The notes beneath the pieces were generated by a model, which had not been told where the DNA came from, made no database searches, and worked only from the letters and a program-made list of their open reading frames with translations. A stretch of DNA of 64,000 bases from Alphaproteobacteria bacterium (lineage in GTDB: Bacteria; Pseudomonadota; Alphaproteobacteria; Acetobacterales; Acetobacteraceae): positions 40,177-104,176 of the forward strand of contig VGDM01000010.1 of the NCBI GenBank assembly GCA_016869715.1. The letters run 5' to 3'. The position numbers and the translations under genes were made by a program. Positions 1 to 8,597 of this stretch are shown piece by piece (the stretch's first letter is position 1; the number at the start of each line of letters is the position of its first letter).

Positions 1-453
1 TTTGAAGCCGGAATTCTGGCCGCATTGCACAATCACCGGCGCGCCTTCCGCGAGCGCCACGATATCCGGGTAGGAAACCCAGCAGGGGGCGGGGATGATC
101 GCCTCATCGCCTGGATTGATCGTCGCCACCAGCGCATCGAAGATCACCTGCTTGCCGCCGGTCGCGACCAGTATTTCCTCAGGCGTATACTCAATGCCTG
201 AGTCGCGCTTGAACTTGGTGCAGATCGCGCGGCGGAGCTCAACCGTGCCGGCGACATCGGTGTATTTCGTCTCACCACGTTCAATCGCCGCAATCGCCGC
301 ATCCTTCACATTGCGCGGCGTGTCGAAATCCGGCTCTCCAGAGGACAGGCCAATGATATCCTTGCCCGCGGCCTTCAGCGCGCGCGCCTTGGCGGTCATG
401 GCAATGGTGAGAGAGGGCGAAATACGATCGAGACGATCAGCGATGAGCTTCAT
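1..453 (-). CDS. Aspartate aminotransferase, N-terminal part (runs off left edge)
   Basis: The first 151 residues of a fold-type I PLP aminotransferase of the aspartate class; the family is usually about 400 aa, so some 250 C-terminal residues, including the PLP-binding lysine, lie outside the window. The start MKLIADRLDRISPS, the SSGEPDFDTP segment, the TKYTDVAGTVELRRAI segment and the glycine-rich VATGGKQVIFDAL turn are typical of bacterial AatA enzymes (aspartate + 2-oxoglutarate to oxaloacetate + glutamate, cytoplasmic, PLP-dependent). The exact amino-acid specificity cannot be fixed without the C-terminal half. The 70 bp upstream hold no recognisable gene. Confidence 0.88.
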   Translation of the reverse strand, partial: MKLIADRLDRISPSLTIAMTAKARALKAAGKDIIGLSSGEPDFDTPRNVKDAAIAAIERGETKYTDVAGTVELRRAICTKFKRDSGIEYTPEEILVATGGKQVIFDALVATINPGDEAIIPAPCWVSYPDIVALAEGAPVIVQCGQNSGFK

Positions 454-523
454 GTGGAACAAAACCTTTGCAAACAGCAGCGCAAAATAATCCGATGCCC
501 CTATTGCATCAACCCAGGACTGC

Positions 524-925
524 CTAAAAAAACCGCAGCGGGCGCAGCCCCTTAAAGGTGAAGCCCCGCTCGGCCAGGCATTTAGCGCGAGCTTCCTGGC
601 GGATGGGGATATTCACATCCACCCAATCATAAATGGGCGGGCGAAGCCGTGCCGGGCGGCGGGTGCAGCGCGTCACGCCATTGGGGCTGGTCCAGCAATG
701 GGTTTCGCCTGGTTCCCAATAGGCGGGCTGGACCTGCATCCAGACCATGGCGGGTTTGATCTCCTCGGCCGCCTGGACGGTGCAGGCGGATCGGGCGGCA
801 TCCGAATCGGCCTCGGTCGCGCCAGGCTTTTCCCAGCGCTCGGCACAGGCGGTCAGCAGCAGCAAAAGAGCGAGGGGCAGGGCGAGCATGGGAGGCCGAT
901 ACACCAAAAGCCAGGGCCGAATCAT
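524..925 (-). CDS. Small hypothetical lipoprotein
   Basis: A 133-aa protein with a short basic N-terminus, a leucine-rich signal segment and a lipobox LLTAC, which would place the lipidated cysteine at residue 27. The mature part has a few cysteines (around SACTVQ, ETHCW, TRCTRR, AKCLAE) and no family I recognise. The start at 925 is preferred over the internal Met13 because GAGGG lies a few bases upstream. It begins 9 bp after the stop of the polyamine permease gene, so it may be the last gene of that operon, although nothing in it suggests a transport role. Probably anchored in the periplasmic face of a membrane. Confidence 0.6.
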   Translation of the reverse strand: MIRPWLLVYRPPMLALPLALLLLLTACAERWEKPGATEADSDAARSACTVQAAEEIKPAMVWMQVQPAYWEPGETHCWTSPNGVTRCTRRPARLRPPIYDWVDVNIPIRQEARAKCLAERGFTFKGLRPLRFF

Positions 926-934
926 GGCGGGCCC

Positions 935-1726
935 TCATGCCCGGCGCCACAGCAGCCAGAGCGCGATGGCCAGCGCGCTGCCCACCCACAGGACCACCAG
1001 GGCGCCGAGCGCATTCACCTCCGGCGTCAGCCCAAGGCGCAGCATGGAAAACAGCGCAATCGGCAGCGTGGTCCCCGCCGAGCCCGAAACGAAGGACGCG
1101 ATCACCACATCATCCAACGACAGCGTGAAGGCGAGCAACCAGCCCGCCACCAGGGCGGGTGCGATCAAAGGCAGGGTGATAGTGCGGAAGGCGATAAAGG
1201 GTGTGGCGCCCAAATCCATCGCGGCTTCTTCCAGGCTGCGCTCGGCCTCGGCCAGGCGTGCCTGCACCACCACCGCGACATAGGCCGTGCCAAAGCCGGC
1301 ATGGGCCAGCAGGATGGTGAAGGCGCCACGCCCGGCGGGCCAGCCGATCAGCCCTTCCAAGGCGACAAACAGCAGCAAAAGCGACAGGCCGACCACGACT
1401 TCCGGCAGCACCAGCGGCGCGCCGATCAGGCCGCCAAAAAGCGCTCGCCCGCGAAAGGGCCCAAACCGTGCCAGCACAAAGGCAATGCCGCCGCCCGCCA
1501 ACACCGCGAGCGTCGCGCTGGCAGCAGCGATGCGAAGCGACAGAAAGGCCGCTTCCAGCAGCCTTTCATTGGCGGCCAACGCGCCGAACCAGCGCAGCGA
1601 AAACCCGCCCCATTGGAAGGGGATGCGATCCGCGCTGAAGGCAAAGCCCACCAGCAGCAGGATGGGTAGCCACAGGAACAGGAAGCCCACCAGCATCACT
1701 GCCCGCACCAACCCCCCTGACTTCAT
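935..1726 (-). CDS. potI: Polyamine ABC transporter permease, PotI type
   Basis: A 263-aa inner-membrane permease of the spermidine/putrescine family. The first membrane helix covers roughly residues 10-30, several further hydrophobic segments follow, and the cytoplasmic EAA loop that docks on the ATPase is visible at about 167-191 (EEAAMDLGATPFIAFRTITL). The start at Met 1726 overlaps the stop of the upstream permease by four bases (ATGA), so an earlier in-frame Met is not needed. It is the second of two permeases in a potF-potG-potH-potI order, reading leftwards. The substrate (putrescine or another polyamine) is inferred from the operon. Confidence 0.9.
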   Translation of the reverse strand: MKSGGLVRAVMLVGFLFLWLPILLLVGFAFSADRIPFQWGGFSLRWFGALAANERLLEAAFLSLRIAAASATLAVLAGGGIAFVLARFGPFRGRALFGGLIGAPLVLPEVVVGLSLLLLFVALEGLIGWPAGRGAFTILLAHAGFGTAYVAVVVQARLAEAERSLEEAAMDLGATPFIAFRTITLPLIAPALVAGWLLAFTLSLDDVVIASFVSGSAGTTLPIALFSMLRLGLTPEVNALGALVVLWVGSALAIALWLLWRRA

Positions 1727-2550
1727 GCACCCGCCCCCAGCCTTTGGAACCAGCGAATGGGCAGGATCAACAGCGCGAGCAAAGCCAGCGCCAGCGCCGC
1801 CGCCAAGGGCCAATCGCGGTTCTGAAAAAATTCCTGCCAGAGCACCCGGCCGATGACCTGCGCCTCGGGCGGGCCGAGCAATTCAGGGATGACGAATTCT
1901 CCCGCCGCCGGGATGAAGACCAGCAGAAACCCTGCCGCGGCTGCCGGCAATGTCAGCGGCAGCGTGACGCTGAAAAACACCCGCGCCGGTCGCGCGCCAA
2001 GATCAGCCGCGGCTTCCCACAAGGCCGGATCAAGCCGGATCAGCGCGGTGAAAATCGGCAGCACCGCAAAAGGTAGATAGGCATGCACCATACCGGCCAG
2101 CATCGCGCCTTCCGTATAGAGCAAAGGCAAGGGCGCTTCCGCGATCCCCAAGCCGCGCAACAGATGATTGACCAACCCCTCATCGCGCAACAACCCGATC
2201 CAGGCACCAAGACGCAGTACAAATCCAGTCCAGAACGGCAGCATAAGCAGCGCAAGCAAAGGCAGCCGCCAACGGGGCTGCACACCCGCCATGCCAAGCG
2301 CGATGGGATAGGCGATCAAAAGGCAAAGCCCCGCCGTAGTCGCCGCGAGGCGCAACGCCGCGAGTAAAGCCTTGGCGTAATAGAAATCCTCCACCAGCAT
2401 GACGAAGGCAGCAAAGCGCAGGCCGAGGGTGAATGGCGGCACGCCATCTGCCGGTATTGCGAAGGCCATCACCACCAGAATCAGCACTGGTGCGGCGACA
2501 ATCAGCAGCAGCCAGGCCCATAAGGGCGCAAGCAAAACGGCACGCCGCAT
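1723..2550 (-). CDS. potH: Polyamine ABC transporter permease, PotH type
   Basis: A 275-aa permease with a long hydrophobic N-terminal helix (about residues 8-31), about six membrane spans and an EAA loop near 179-203 (WEAAADLGARPARVFFSVTL). It pairs with the following permease to form the channel of a polyamine importer. The start at 2550 forms an ATGA overlap with the stop of the ATPase gene, and its own stop forms a second ATGA overlap with the next permease, so the three are translationally coupled. A longer in-frame start exists at 2586 but lies inside the ATPase gene. Confidence 0.9.
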   Translation of the reverse strand: MRRAVLLAPLWAWLLLIVAAPVLILVVMAFAIPADGVPPFTLGLRFAAFVMLVEDFYYAKALLAALRLAATTAGLCLLIAYPIALGMAGVQPRWRLPLLALLMLPFWTGFVLRLGAWIGLLRDEGLVNHLLRGLGIAEAPLPLLYTEGAMLAGMVHAYLPFAVLPIFTALIRLDPALWEAAADLGARPARVFFSVTLPLTLPAAAAGFLLVFIPAAGEFVIPELLGPPEAQVIGRVLWQEFFQNRDWPLAAALALALLALLILPIRWFQRLGAGA

Positions 2551-3572
2551 CAGGCAAAAAGCGGCACCACGGCTGCCGCCCCCCATGCCACACCAACAAC
2601 ACTGCCCGGCGCCGGTGGAGGCGCATTATGCACCACACGCAGCCGCGCCCCGCCTTGGATTCGAATGATCAACAGCCAATCATCCCCGCGATACGCAACA
2701 TCTTCCAGAATGCCGGTGGTACAGGGCGCTTCAGCCGCACCCGTCAGCCTGATTTGTTCGGCGCGCAAGGCGATGGCGATGGTCTCCGCCGGCAAGCCTG
2801 ACGCAATCACGCCACCGGCTTCAGCGCTTTCAAACCCGCCATCTTGCATGCGCCCTTCCAGCACATTCGCCGCGCCGAGAAACCGCGCGACGAAACGTGT
2901 CGCAGGCCGCGCGTAAACTTCCTGCGGCGGGCCGATTTGCGCCACGCGCCCGGCTTCCAGCACGGCAATACGATCAGCGAGAGCAAGCGCTTCCTGCTGG
3001 TCATGCGTGACCATGATGAAGGCGGCGCCGGTCTTGCGTTGCAGGACGCGCAGTTCAAGCCCGGTGCGTTCGCGCAAGCCCGCATCCAGCGCTGCCATGG
3101 GTTCGTCCAGCAACAGCAAGCGCGGGCCCATGACCACGCTGCGCGCGAGAGCCACGCGCTGCTTCTGCCCGCCAGAAAGCTGCTGCGGCTTGCGTGCTTC
3201 CAGCCCTTGCAACCCCACCAGATCAAGCGCTACTGCGATGCGGCTACGGCGTTCCTGGGCTGCCACGCCAGCACGCTTCAGGCCATAAGCGATATTCTCG
3301 GCCACATTCATATGCGGAAAAAGCGCATAGGATTGGAACATCATATTGATCGGTCGCGCCCAGGGCGGCACGGGCAGCAAATCCTGCCCATCGAGTGTTA
3401 GCGCACCCGCATCCGGCGCCTCAAACCCGGCCAGCATACGCAATAACGTTGATTTGCCGGAACCCGATCCGCCGAGTAGCGCGAAGAACTCGCCAGCATT
3501 GATCGCGAGATCAAGCTTAGCGAGGGCTTGCACCGGGCCGAAGCGTTTTTCAAGCGCCGTTGCAATCAGCAC
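2550..3572 (-). CDS. potG: Polyamine ABC transporter ATP-binding protein, PotG/PotA type
   Basis: A 340-aa ABC ATPase that energises the PotHI permeases. Counted from the GTG start at 3572: Walker A GGSGSGKST at about 34-42, Q-loop at 80, signature LSGGQ at about 132-136, Walker B LLLLDEP at about 152-158, switch histidine in VTHDQQEAL, and a C-terminal TOBE-like domain. The open frame extends upstream to 3743, but that part overlaps the binding-protein gene. The GTG lies four bases after the binding-protein TGA, which makes it the likely start. Length and TOBE domain fit the PotA/PotG subgroup. Confidence 0.9.
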   Translation of the reverse strand: MLIATALEKRFGPVQALAKLDLAINAGEFFALLGGSGSGKSTLLRMLAGFEAPDAGALTLDGQDLLPVPPWARPINMMFQSYALFPHMNVAENIAYGLKRAGVAAQERRSRIAVALDLVGLQGLEARKPQQLSGGQKQRVALARSVVMGPRLLLLDEPMAALDAGLRERTGLELRVLQRKTGAAFIMVTHDQQEALALADRIAVLEAGRVAQIGPPQEVYARPATRFVARFLGAANVLEGRMQDGGFESAEAGGVIASGLPAETIAIALRAEQIRLTGAAEAPCTTGILEDVAYRGDDWLLIIRIQGGARLRVVHNAPPPAPGSVVGVAWGAAAVVPLFA

Positions 3573-3576
3573 CGCT

Positions 3577-4665
3577 TCAGCGGCCCGCCTTGAAGCGCGA
3601 CCAAAGTCGGGTGCGCGCGCGTTCAACCTCGCGCGGCGGTGTGCTCGCGACAAAACTCGCCGCCAGCATGGCTTCATCCGGATAGACATTGCGGTCTTCG
3701 CGCACCGCGACATCCACTGCCGCAAGCGATGCCGGCACGGCATTGGGATAGCGCACCTGATTGGTGATGCCCGCCATTACATCAGGGCGCAGCAGGAAAT
3801 TGATGAAGTCATGTGCCGCTTCCTTGTTCGGCGCATCGGCGGGGATTGCCAGCATGTCAAACCAAAGCTGCGCGCCCTGGCGCGGCGCGACATACCCAAT
3901 TTCAACGCCCCGCCCGGCCTCCTCCGCGCGCGCCTGCGCCTGGATGACATCACCGGAATAGGTGAGTGCCACACAGGCTTCTCCATTCGCCAGCGCATCC
4001 AGAATGGCACCCGAAGGGATAATGGCGCGCACATGGCGCCGCATGCCCATCAGCGCCTGTTCGGCCACGCGCAAATCCTCAAGACTATGCGCATTGGGAT
4101 CACGCCCCGCCCAGCGCAGTACGGAAGGCAGCACATCGGTTGGGCTATCCATCACCATGATACCGCAGCGCGCGAGCCGCGCGGCGTTTTCCGGCTTGAA
4201 CAAGACATCAAAGCCATCCAGCGCCATATCAGGCGCGATGGCCCTGATGCGATCAAGCCGAAGCCCAAGCCCAACCGTGCCCCACAGATAAATCACGCCA
4301 TGGCGATTGCCTAGATCAATCTCTGCCACACGCGCCATCAATGTCGGGTCAAGATTGCGCCAATTCGGAATGCGTGCGCGATCAAGCGGCGCAAGCGCCC
4401 CGGCGCGCAGCAGCCGCGCAAAGCTTGGTTCACTGGTCGGCACTATCACGTCATAGCCTGAACGCCCGGCGGAAAGCTTACCCTCCAGCGTTTCCAGACT
4501 ATCGTAGATATCATAGCGCACGCGAATACCGGTTTCACGCGTGAAGCGCTGCACCGCATAGGGGTCAATATAATCCGACCAATTATAGACATTCACCACG
4601 CGTTCATGCGCGGCGGCGATGCCTGGCAGCAGCAAGGCAAGGAAGGCAATCAGGCGACGTATCAT
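3577..4665 (-). CDS. potF: Periplasmic polyamine-binding protein, PotF type
   Basis: A 362-aa periplasmic binding protein with a signal peptide (MIRRLIAFLALLLPGIAAA, cleavage near residue 19). Immediately after it comes the NVYNWSDYIDP motif that opens mature PotD/PotF proteins. Later segments (YDVIVPTSEPSFARLL and PNKEAAHDFINFLLRPDVM) also match the family. It captures putrescine or a related polyamine and delivers it to PotHI. It is the first gene of the leftward potFGHI operon, with 21 bp to the upstream lipoprotein gene. Ligand preference cannot be read reliably from sequence alone. Confidence 0.92.
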   Translation of the reverse strand: MIRRLIAFLALLLPGIAAAHERVVNVYNWSDYIDPYAVQRFTRETGIRVRYDIYDSLETLEGKLSAGRSGYDVIVPTSEPSFARLLRAGALAPLDRARIPNWRNLDPTLMARVAEIDLGNRHGVIYLWGTVGLGLRLDRIRAIAPDMALDGFDVLFKPENAARLARCGIMVMDSPTDVLPSVLRWAGRDPNAHSLEDLRVAEQALMGMRRHVRAIIPSGAILDALANGEACVALTYSGDVIQAQARAEEAGRGVEIGYVAPRQGAQLWFDMLAIPADAPNKEAAHDFINFLLRPDVMAGITNQVRYPNAVPASLAAVDVAVREDRNVYPDEAMLAASFVASTPPREVERARTRLWSRFKAGR

Positions 4666-4685
4666 GGGCAGGGGCTCCGGCAGCC

Positions 4686-5252
4686 TTAGCGCCCGGCCGA
4701 TTGGCTCCGTAATTCGCGCGCGCGTACCAGCACCTTGTCTTCCAATTCGCCGGCGGTTGCGGTGCTGACCGGCGCATCCACCCAGCCGCCAGCACCGCGC
4801 ACCTGACGAAACACCGAAATCCGCACGCCATCAGAACGCAATCGCCGGCCTAGCACATAGGCGATTGCCTTGAAACGTTCATTGGAAACGCCGCCAGGCG
4901 CATGCCAATCCGTGATGATTACGCCGCCAAACGGATCGGCCGAGGCAAGCGGCATGAAGGAAAGCGTATCCAGCGTGGCGCGCCACAGGAAGGCATTCAC
5001 GCCAAGCCCGCCGCCACCACCGCCGCTCTCCTGGCCTTTTTCGGTGCTGCCGCCGAAAATCGTAATGCCGCCCGAGGTGCCTGCCGCGGAGGTCGCGCGC
5101 AGCAGGCGTTCGCGCTTGCTGTCCGTATTGTATTCGTCACGCTCCACTTCTCGGATCTGTGAGGAATCTGCGCTACAAGCAGCCATGAACAGCGCAAGCG
5201 GCAAAAGCAGGGCGTTGCGGGGAATGAGGGGCAGAAGGCGAAGGATGCTCAT
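4686..5252 (-). CDS. DUF3576 family lipoprotein
   Basis: A 188-aa lipoprotein with lipobox LFMAAC (Cys26). The mature part has a glycine-rich tract followed by VNAFLWRATLDTLSFMPLASADPFGG and VIITDWHAPG, which I recognise as the DUF3576 family of alphaproteobacteria. That family has no established biochemical function; members are probably outer-membrane-associated. It precedes potF by 21 bp on the same strand, but polyamine operons normally lack it, so co-transcription may be incidental. Confidence 0.82.
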   Translation of the reverse strand: MSILRLLPLIPRNALLLPLALFMAACSADSSQIREVERDEYNTDSKRERLLRATSAAGTSGGITIFGGSTEKGQESGGGGGGLGVNAFLWRATLDTLSFMPLASADPFGGVIITDWHAPGGVSNERFKAIAYVLGRRLRSDGVRISVFRQVRGAGGWVDAPVSTATAGELEDKVLVRARELRSQSAGR

Positions 5253-5318
5253 GGGAGGCTTCTACCCCATCTCGCCCGACACTGAAAAGGGATTCTGCAA
5301 GCCACCAACGAGGCCGTG

Positions 5319-6704
5319 TTACACCGGCACCATCAGCCGCAACAGGGCCGCCGCGGCCAGTCGCGCCATGGCATTATCCGCCCAGCTGGTCAGCGCCGTG
5401 GGCACGCGAAGCCCCAACACAATCCCAGCCGATTCCGCGCCCCCCTAATAGGCCAATCGCTTGGCGAGCATATTCCCTGCCTCCAAACCCGGTACGAGCC
5501 AGATATCGGCCTGACCTGCAACCCAGGGCTGTATACCCTTGACCGACACCGCCATGGGGCTGATCGCTTTGTCAAAGGTCAATGGCCCATCCAACAGACC
5601 CACCGTGATCTGCCGACGCTCTGCCATTTTTCAGAGTGCTGCCGCATCCAGCGTCGCCTGCATCTTGGGTGTCACGGTCTCCACCGCCGCCAGACTCGCA
5701 ACCTTCGGCATTTCGATACCAATCGCCTGCGCCAGGCTGATGGCGTTGCGGATGATATCCGCCTTGGCTCCCAGATCGGGCGCGATATTCACCGCCGCAT
5801 CAATGATGATCAGTGGGCAGGGGTAAAGCGGCGCATCCAGCACAAAGGCATGGCTCAAGCGCCGTTCGGTGCGTAGCCTCGCTTCCTTGGCCGAGGCGGC
5901 ACCCAGCGATTCATCGGTATGCTGGCTGCCCTTCATGAGCGCTGCCGCCCGGCCTTCCCGCACCAGCGCCACCGTTGCATCGGCCGAGGCGTGGCTATGT
6001 TCCGTGCCAATCAGCGTAATGCCCGAAAGATCGAGCGATTCCTTGCCCGCGATCGCGCGTATCCGCCCGTCAGGCCCTGTCAGGATCGGCGTGATCAGCC
6101 CTTGCTGCGCGGCGAGGATCGCGCCGCGCAGGCTTTCCGCACCGCAAGGATGCGCAACTGCGGTCGGCACGGGCGGCAGGGCGCGGCAGCGCGCGAAAAG
6201 ATCAGCCATTACCTTGCCGGCATGCGGCCTGAGCCCGGTCATTTGCGGCAGCGCGCGTTCTTCGTCGGTGGTGGGCGGCAGTACCTCAACCTCGCCTTCC
6301 GCCAGCACCACGCCTTGAGGGCCGGTGGCGCGGCAGGCAAGCCGAGCGACCGCCGCGCCCTGATCCACATCCAAAACCATCAGGCCGGTCTTAAGCGCAT
6401 CGCCTTCCGCCATGCTGCCGCCAAAGCAGAGCTTCTCGGCCATGATCCGGCTGCCTGGTACCGGAAAGCGCGTTGCAATGACATGCGCAATCAGCGCCCC
6501 TGCCGCACACGCCGGCACTGCCTTGCCAGCGAGGCCGAAAAGCGCAGAAGACGCCGCGACGCTTGAAGCATTCAGCGTATCCTTCGCTTCAAAACTGCGC
6601 CGTGTTCCGGTTCTGTAATCCGTGTGGCGCGCCGGATATCGAGAATGAAAAACGGCCTTTCCAGTCAGCGATATCACCGCCAGCGGCGATGCATCCAAAG
6701 CCAT
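5319..6704 (-). pseudogene. pta: MaoC-phosphate acetyl/butyryltransferase, broken by two in-frame stops
   Basis: A reading frame that continues through two stop codons in one frame. The main block (5631-6704) has a MaoC/hot-dog-like N-terminus followed by a phosphate acyltransferase core (VAHPCGAESLRGAI, MKGSQHTDESLGA, RTERRLSHAFVLDAP, IIIDAAVNIAPDL, VASLAAVETVTPKM). TGA at 5631-5633 stands where the family has Cys in AALCKMAERGQI. TAG at 5445-5447 stands where it has Leu before GGA..AGIVLG. The frame then runs to TAA at 5319. The MaoC part also seems to lack the usual Asp and His active site. An intact enzyme would exchange acyl-CoA and acyl phosphate. No acetate kinase gene is adjacent. The 5' end overlaps the acyltransferase gene, so its true start is unclear. 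Confidence 0.8.
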
Positions 6705-7552
6705 TGGCCAGGATATTCCCTGACCCAGGCTTCAATTACCTCATTCATTTTTTGCGTGGCGGCGTTGATATCAATCAAACCTTCCGCATCACGCGGCATG
6801 GCGATTTCCTCGGTCAAATCCAGTCGAAAGCGCCCGCCAGGCAGGCGAATAGCGCGCGCGCCATGCACCGGGCAATCATAGCGTCGCGCCAATTGCGCGA
6901 GCAGCGGATTGGCGGTGGCTTCGCGCCCCACGAACATCACGCGCGGCCCCCGGCCGAAACGCTGATCTACCAACATACCGATATGGTGCCCGGCTTCCAA
7001 AGCGCGGGCGAGGCGCAGCGGCGCCCCCATTCCCGCCGGCACCAGAACGCCCATTCTATCCTTGCGCAGCCGCAGGATTTCGCGTGCTACAGCGGCATTA
7101 TTCGGCGTGCGATAAAGTACGGCGCTGTCAATACCGTGCTTGGCCGCCGCCACCGCCGGCAATTCCCAATTCGCGAGATGCGCCGAAAAAACGATGGCCG
7201 GCTTGCCGTCATCGCGCAGCCTTTCATAACGCGCGACCGTTTCAGCGGAGGCGCTGATATGCCCGCCCGGTATCGGCTTTTCGGGATCGAAATCCCAAAT
7301 CCGGTCCATATGTACATATTCGCAGGCCATGCGGCCCAGATTGTCCCAGGCTTCGCGCAAAATGGCAGCACGTTCCGCAGCGGATTTTTCGGGAAAGGCT
7401 GCGGCGATATTGTCCCGCCCGATACGATGCGCGGGCGTAACCGGCCCCAGATTACGCGCCAGAAAGGCGCCAAGTGCTGGGGCAAGGCGTGGCCCAAGCA
7501 GGCTCAGCAGGCTGAAGCCCGCGCGCAACGCCAGCCCGATCAGAAAATTCAT
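6674..7552 (-). CDS. lpxXL: Lipid A acyltransferase, LpxXL/HtrB family
   Basis: A 292-aa lysophospholipid/lipid A acyltransferase of the LpxL family. It has a short N-terminal membrane anchor (residues 2-20) and the catalytic H-x4-E motif at His125-Glu130 (AHLANWELP). VLVDQRFGRGPRVMFVGREA and PGQWLWMHRRWR near the C-terminus are also typical. It sits last in the operon acpXL-fabZ-fabF2-fabF1-adh, which in rhizobia makes the very-long-chain 27-hydroxyoctacosanoyl (or similar) chain; LpxXL transfers that chain from AcpXL onto lipid A at the inner membrane. The assignment to LpxXL rather than ordinary LpxL rests on this neighbourhood. Confidence 0.87.
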   Translation of the reverse strand: MNFLIGLALRAGFSLLSLLGPRLAPALGAFLARNLGPVTPAHRIGRDNIAAAFPEKSAAERAAILREAWDNLGRMACEYVHMDRIWDFDPEKPIPGGHISASAETVARYERLRDDGKPAIVFSAHLANWELPAVAAAKHGIDSAVLYRTPNNAAVAREILRLRKDRMGVLVPAGMGAPLRLARALEAGHHIGMLVDQRFGRGPRVMFVGREATANPLLAQLARRYDCPVHGARAIRLPGGRFRLDLTEEIAMPRDAEGLIDINAATQKMNEVIEAWVREYPGQWLWMHRRWR

Positions 7553-7571
7553 CCGCGTCGCGCGGCGCGCT

Positions 7572-8597
7572 TCACAGCGTCACCACGATCTTGCCGAAGA
7601 CGCGGCGGCTTTCCAGCCGTTCCAGCCCTTCCGAGAACCGCTCTAAAGGCACCACCGTATCCAGCACCGGCAAAATACCGCGCGCCATTTTCGCATAGCC
7701 ATCGGCGATATTGCGCATGGAAGCGCCAAAGGACCCAAAGATACGCAACTGACGCTGAAACAGCATCATCAGATTGGTTTCCGCCGAAACCCCGGATGTG
7801 GACCCGCAGGTCACCAGCCGTCCACCCATTTTGAGCGAGAGCAAGCTGCCAGACCAGGTGGAAGCGCCGACATGTTCAAACACCACATCCACGCCGCGCT
7901 TGCCAGTGACGCGCCGCGCAGCGGTTGGGAAATTTTGCGTCGCGTAATTCACCACATGATCCGCGCCCAAAGCCTTGGCCTTGGCGCATTTCTCATCATC
8001 GCCCGCGGTCGCGATCACGGTGCAGCCCCGATCCTTGGCAATGCGCACCGCCACCGTCCCAATGCCGGAACCGGCGGCATGGATCAGGATTGTTTCACCC
8101 GCTTCCAGCTTGGCATTGTCGAACAGCATATGTTCGACCGTGGAGAAGGTGATCGGCCCGCAAGCGGCATCTTCGAAGGAGAGCGCCTCCGGCACGCGCA
8201 CCAAAAGCCGCGCATCCTGGTTCATCAATTCCTGCGCGAAGCCATCCAGATGGAAGCCCTTCACGCCGCCAACATCTCCGCAAAGATTATCGCGCCCTTC
8301 GCGACATGCCTCGCACACGCCACAGGTCGCGGCACCATAGGGCGCGACGTGATCGCCAATCTTCCAGCCAGTCACGCCAGAACCAACCGCGACAATCTCA
8401 CCAACCGCTTCCGCGCCCACCGTCAGCGGCAGGTTGCGCTTGGCGAAGGCCATACCGCGAAAGCCCCAGACATCAATATGGTTTAACGCAACAGCGCGGA
8501 TGCGAAGCTGCACCTCATGCGATGCCGGCGGCGGCGGCGGCGCCACATGCTCAAGGCGGAGGTCGCGATACCCATGCAGGCAAAGGGCACGCATCAT
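7572..8597 (-). CDS. Zinc-type alcohol dehydrogenase of the VLCFA lipid A cluster
   Basis: A 341-aa medium-chain dehydrogenase/reductase. A GroES-like N-terminal domain carries the four structural-zinc cysteines at 92, 95, 98 and 106 (CGVCEACREGRDNLC). A Rossmann domain begins at AAGSGIGTVAVRIAK. The usual catalytic-zinc Cys and GHE motif are replaced (ALNHIDVW, GAEAVGE), so a classical zinc alcohol dehydrogenase reaction is doubtful. An enoyl or keto reductase role on an ACP-bound chain is one possibility. Its place between two ketosynthase genes and lpxXL matches adh2XL of rhizobial acpXL clusters. The first Met forms an ATGA overlap with the fabF1-type stop. Confidence 0.85.
   Translation of the reverse strand: MMRALCLHGYRDLRLEHVAPPPPPASHEVQLRIRAVALNHIDVWGFRGMAFAKRNLPLTVGAEAVGEIVAVGSGVTGWKIGDHVAPYGAATCGVCEACREGRDNLCGDVGGVKGFHLDGFAQELMNQDARLLVRVPEALSFEDAACGPITFSTVEHMLFDNAKLEAGETILIHAAGSGIGTVAVRIAKDRGCTVIATAGDDEKCAKAKALGADHVVNYATQNFPTAARRVTGKRGVDVVFEHVGASTWSGSLLSLKMGGRLVTCGSTSGVSAETNLMMLFQRQLRIFGSFGASMRNIADGYAKMARGILPVLDTVVPLERFSEGLERLESRRVFGKIVVTL

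Noticed and set aside
4534..4545. TTCACGCGTGAA palindrome as a third parS-like site
   Set aside because: It has an extra CG pair in the centre compared with parS, lies inside potF codons and is far from the par locus.
5631..5633. TGA at a cysteine position of the phosphate acyltransferase as a selenocysteine codon
   Set aside because: A second stop (TAG at 5445) follows in the same frame, and the family cysteine is not a known selenocysteine site. Decay explains both stops.
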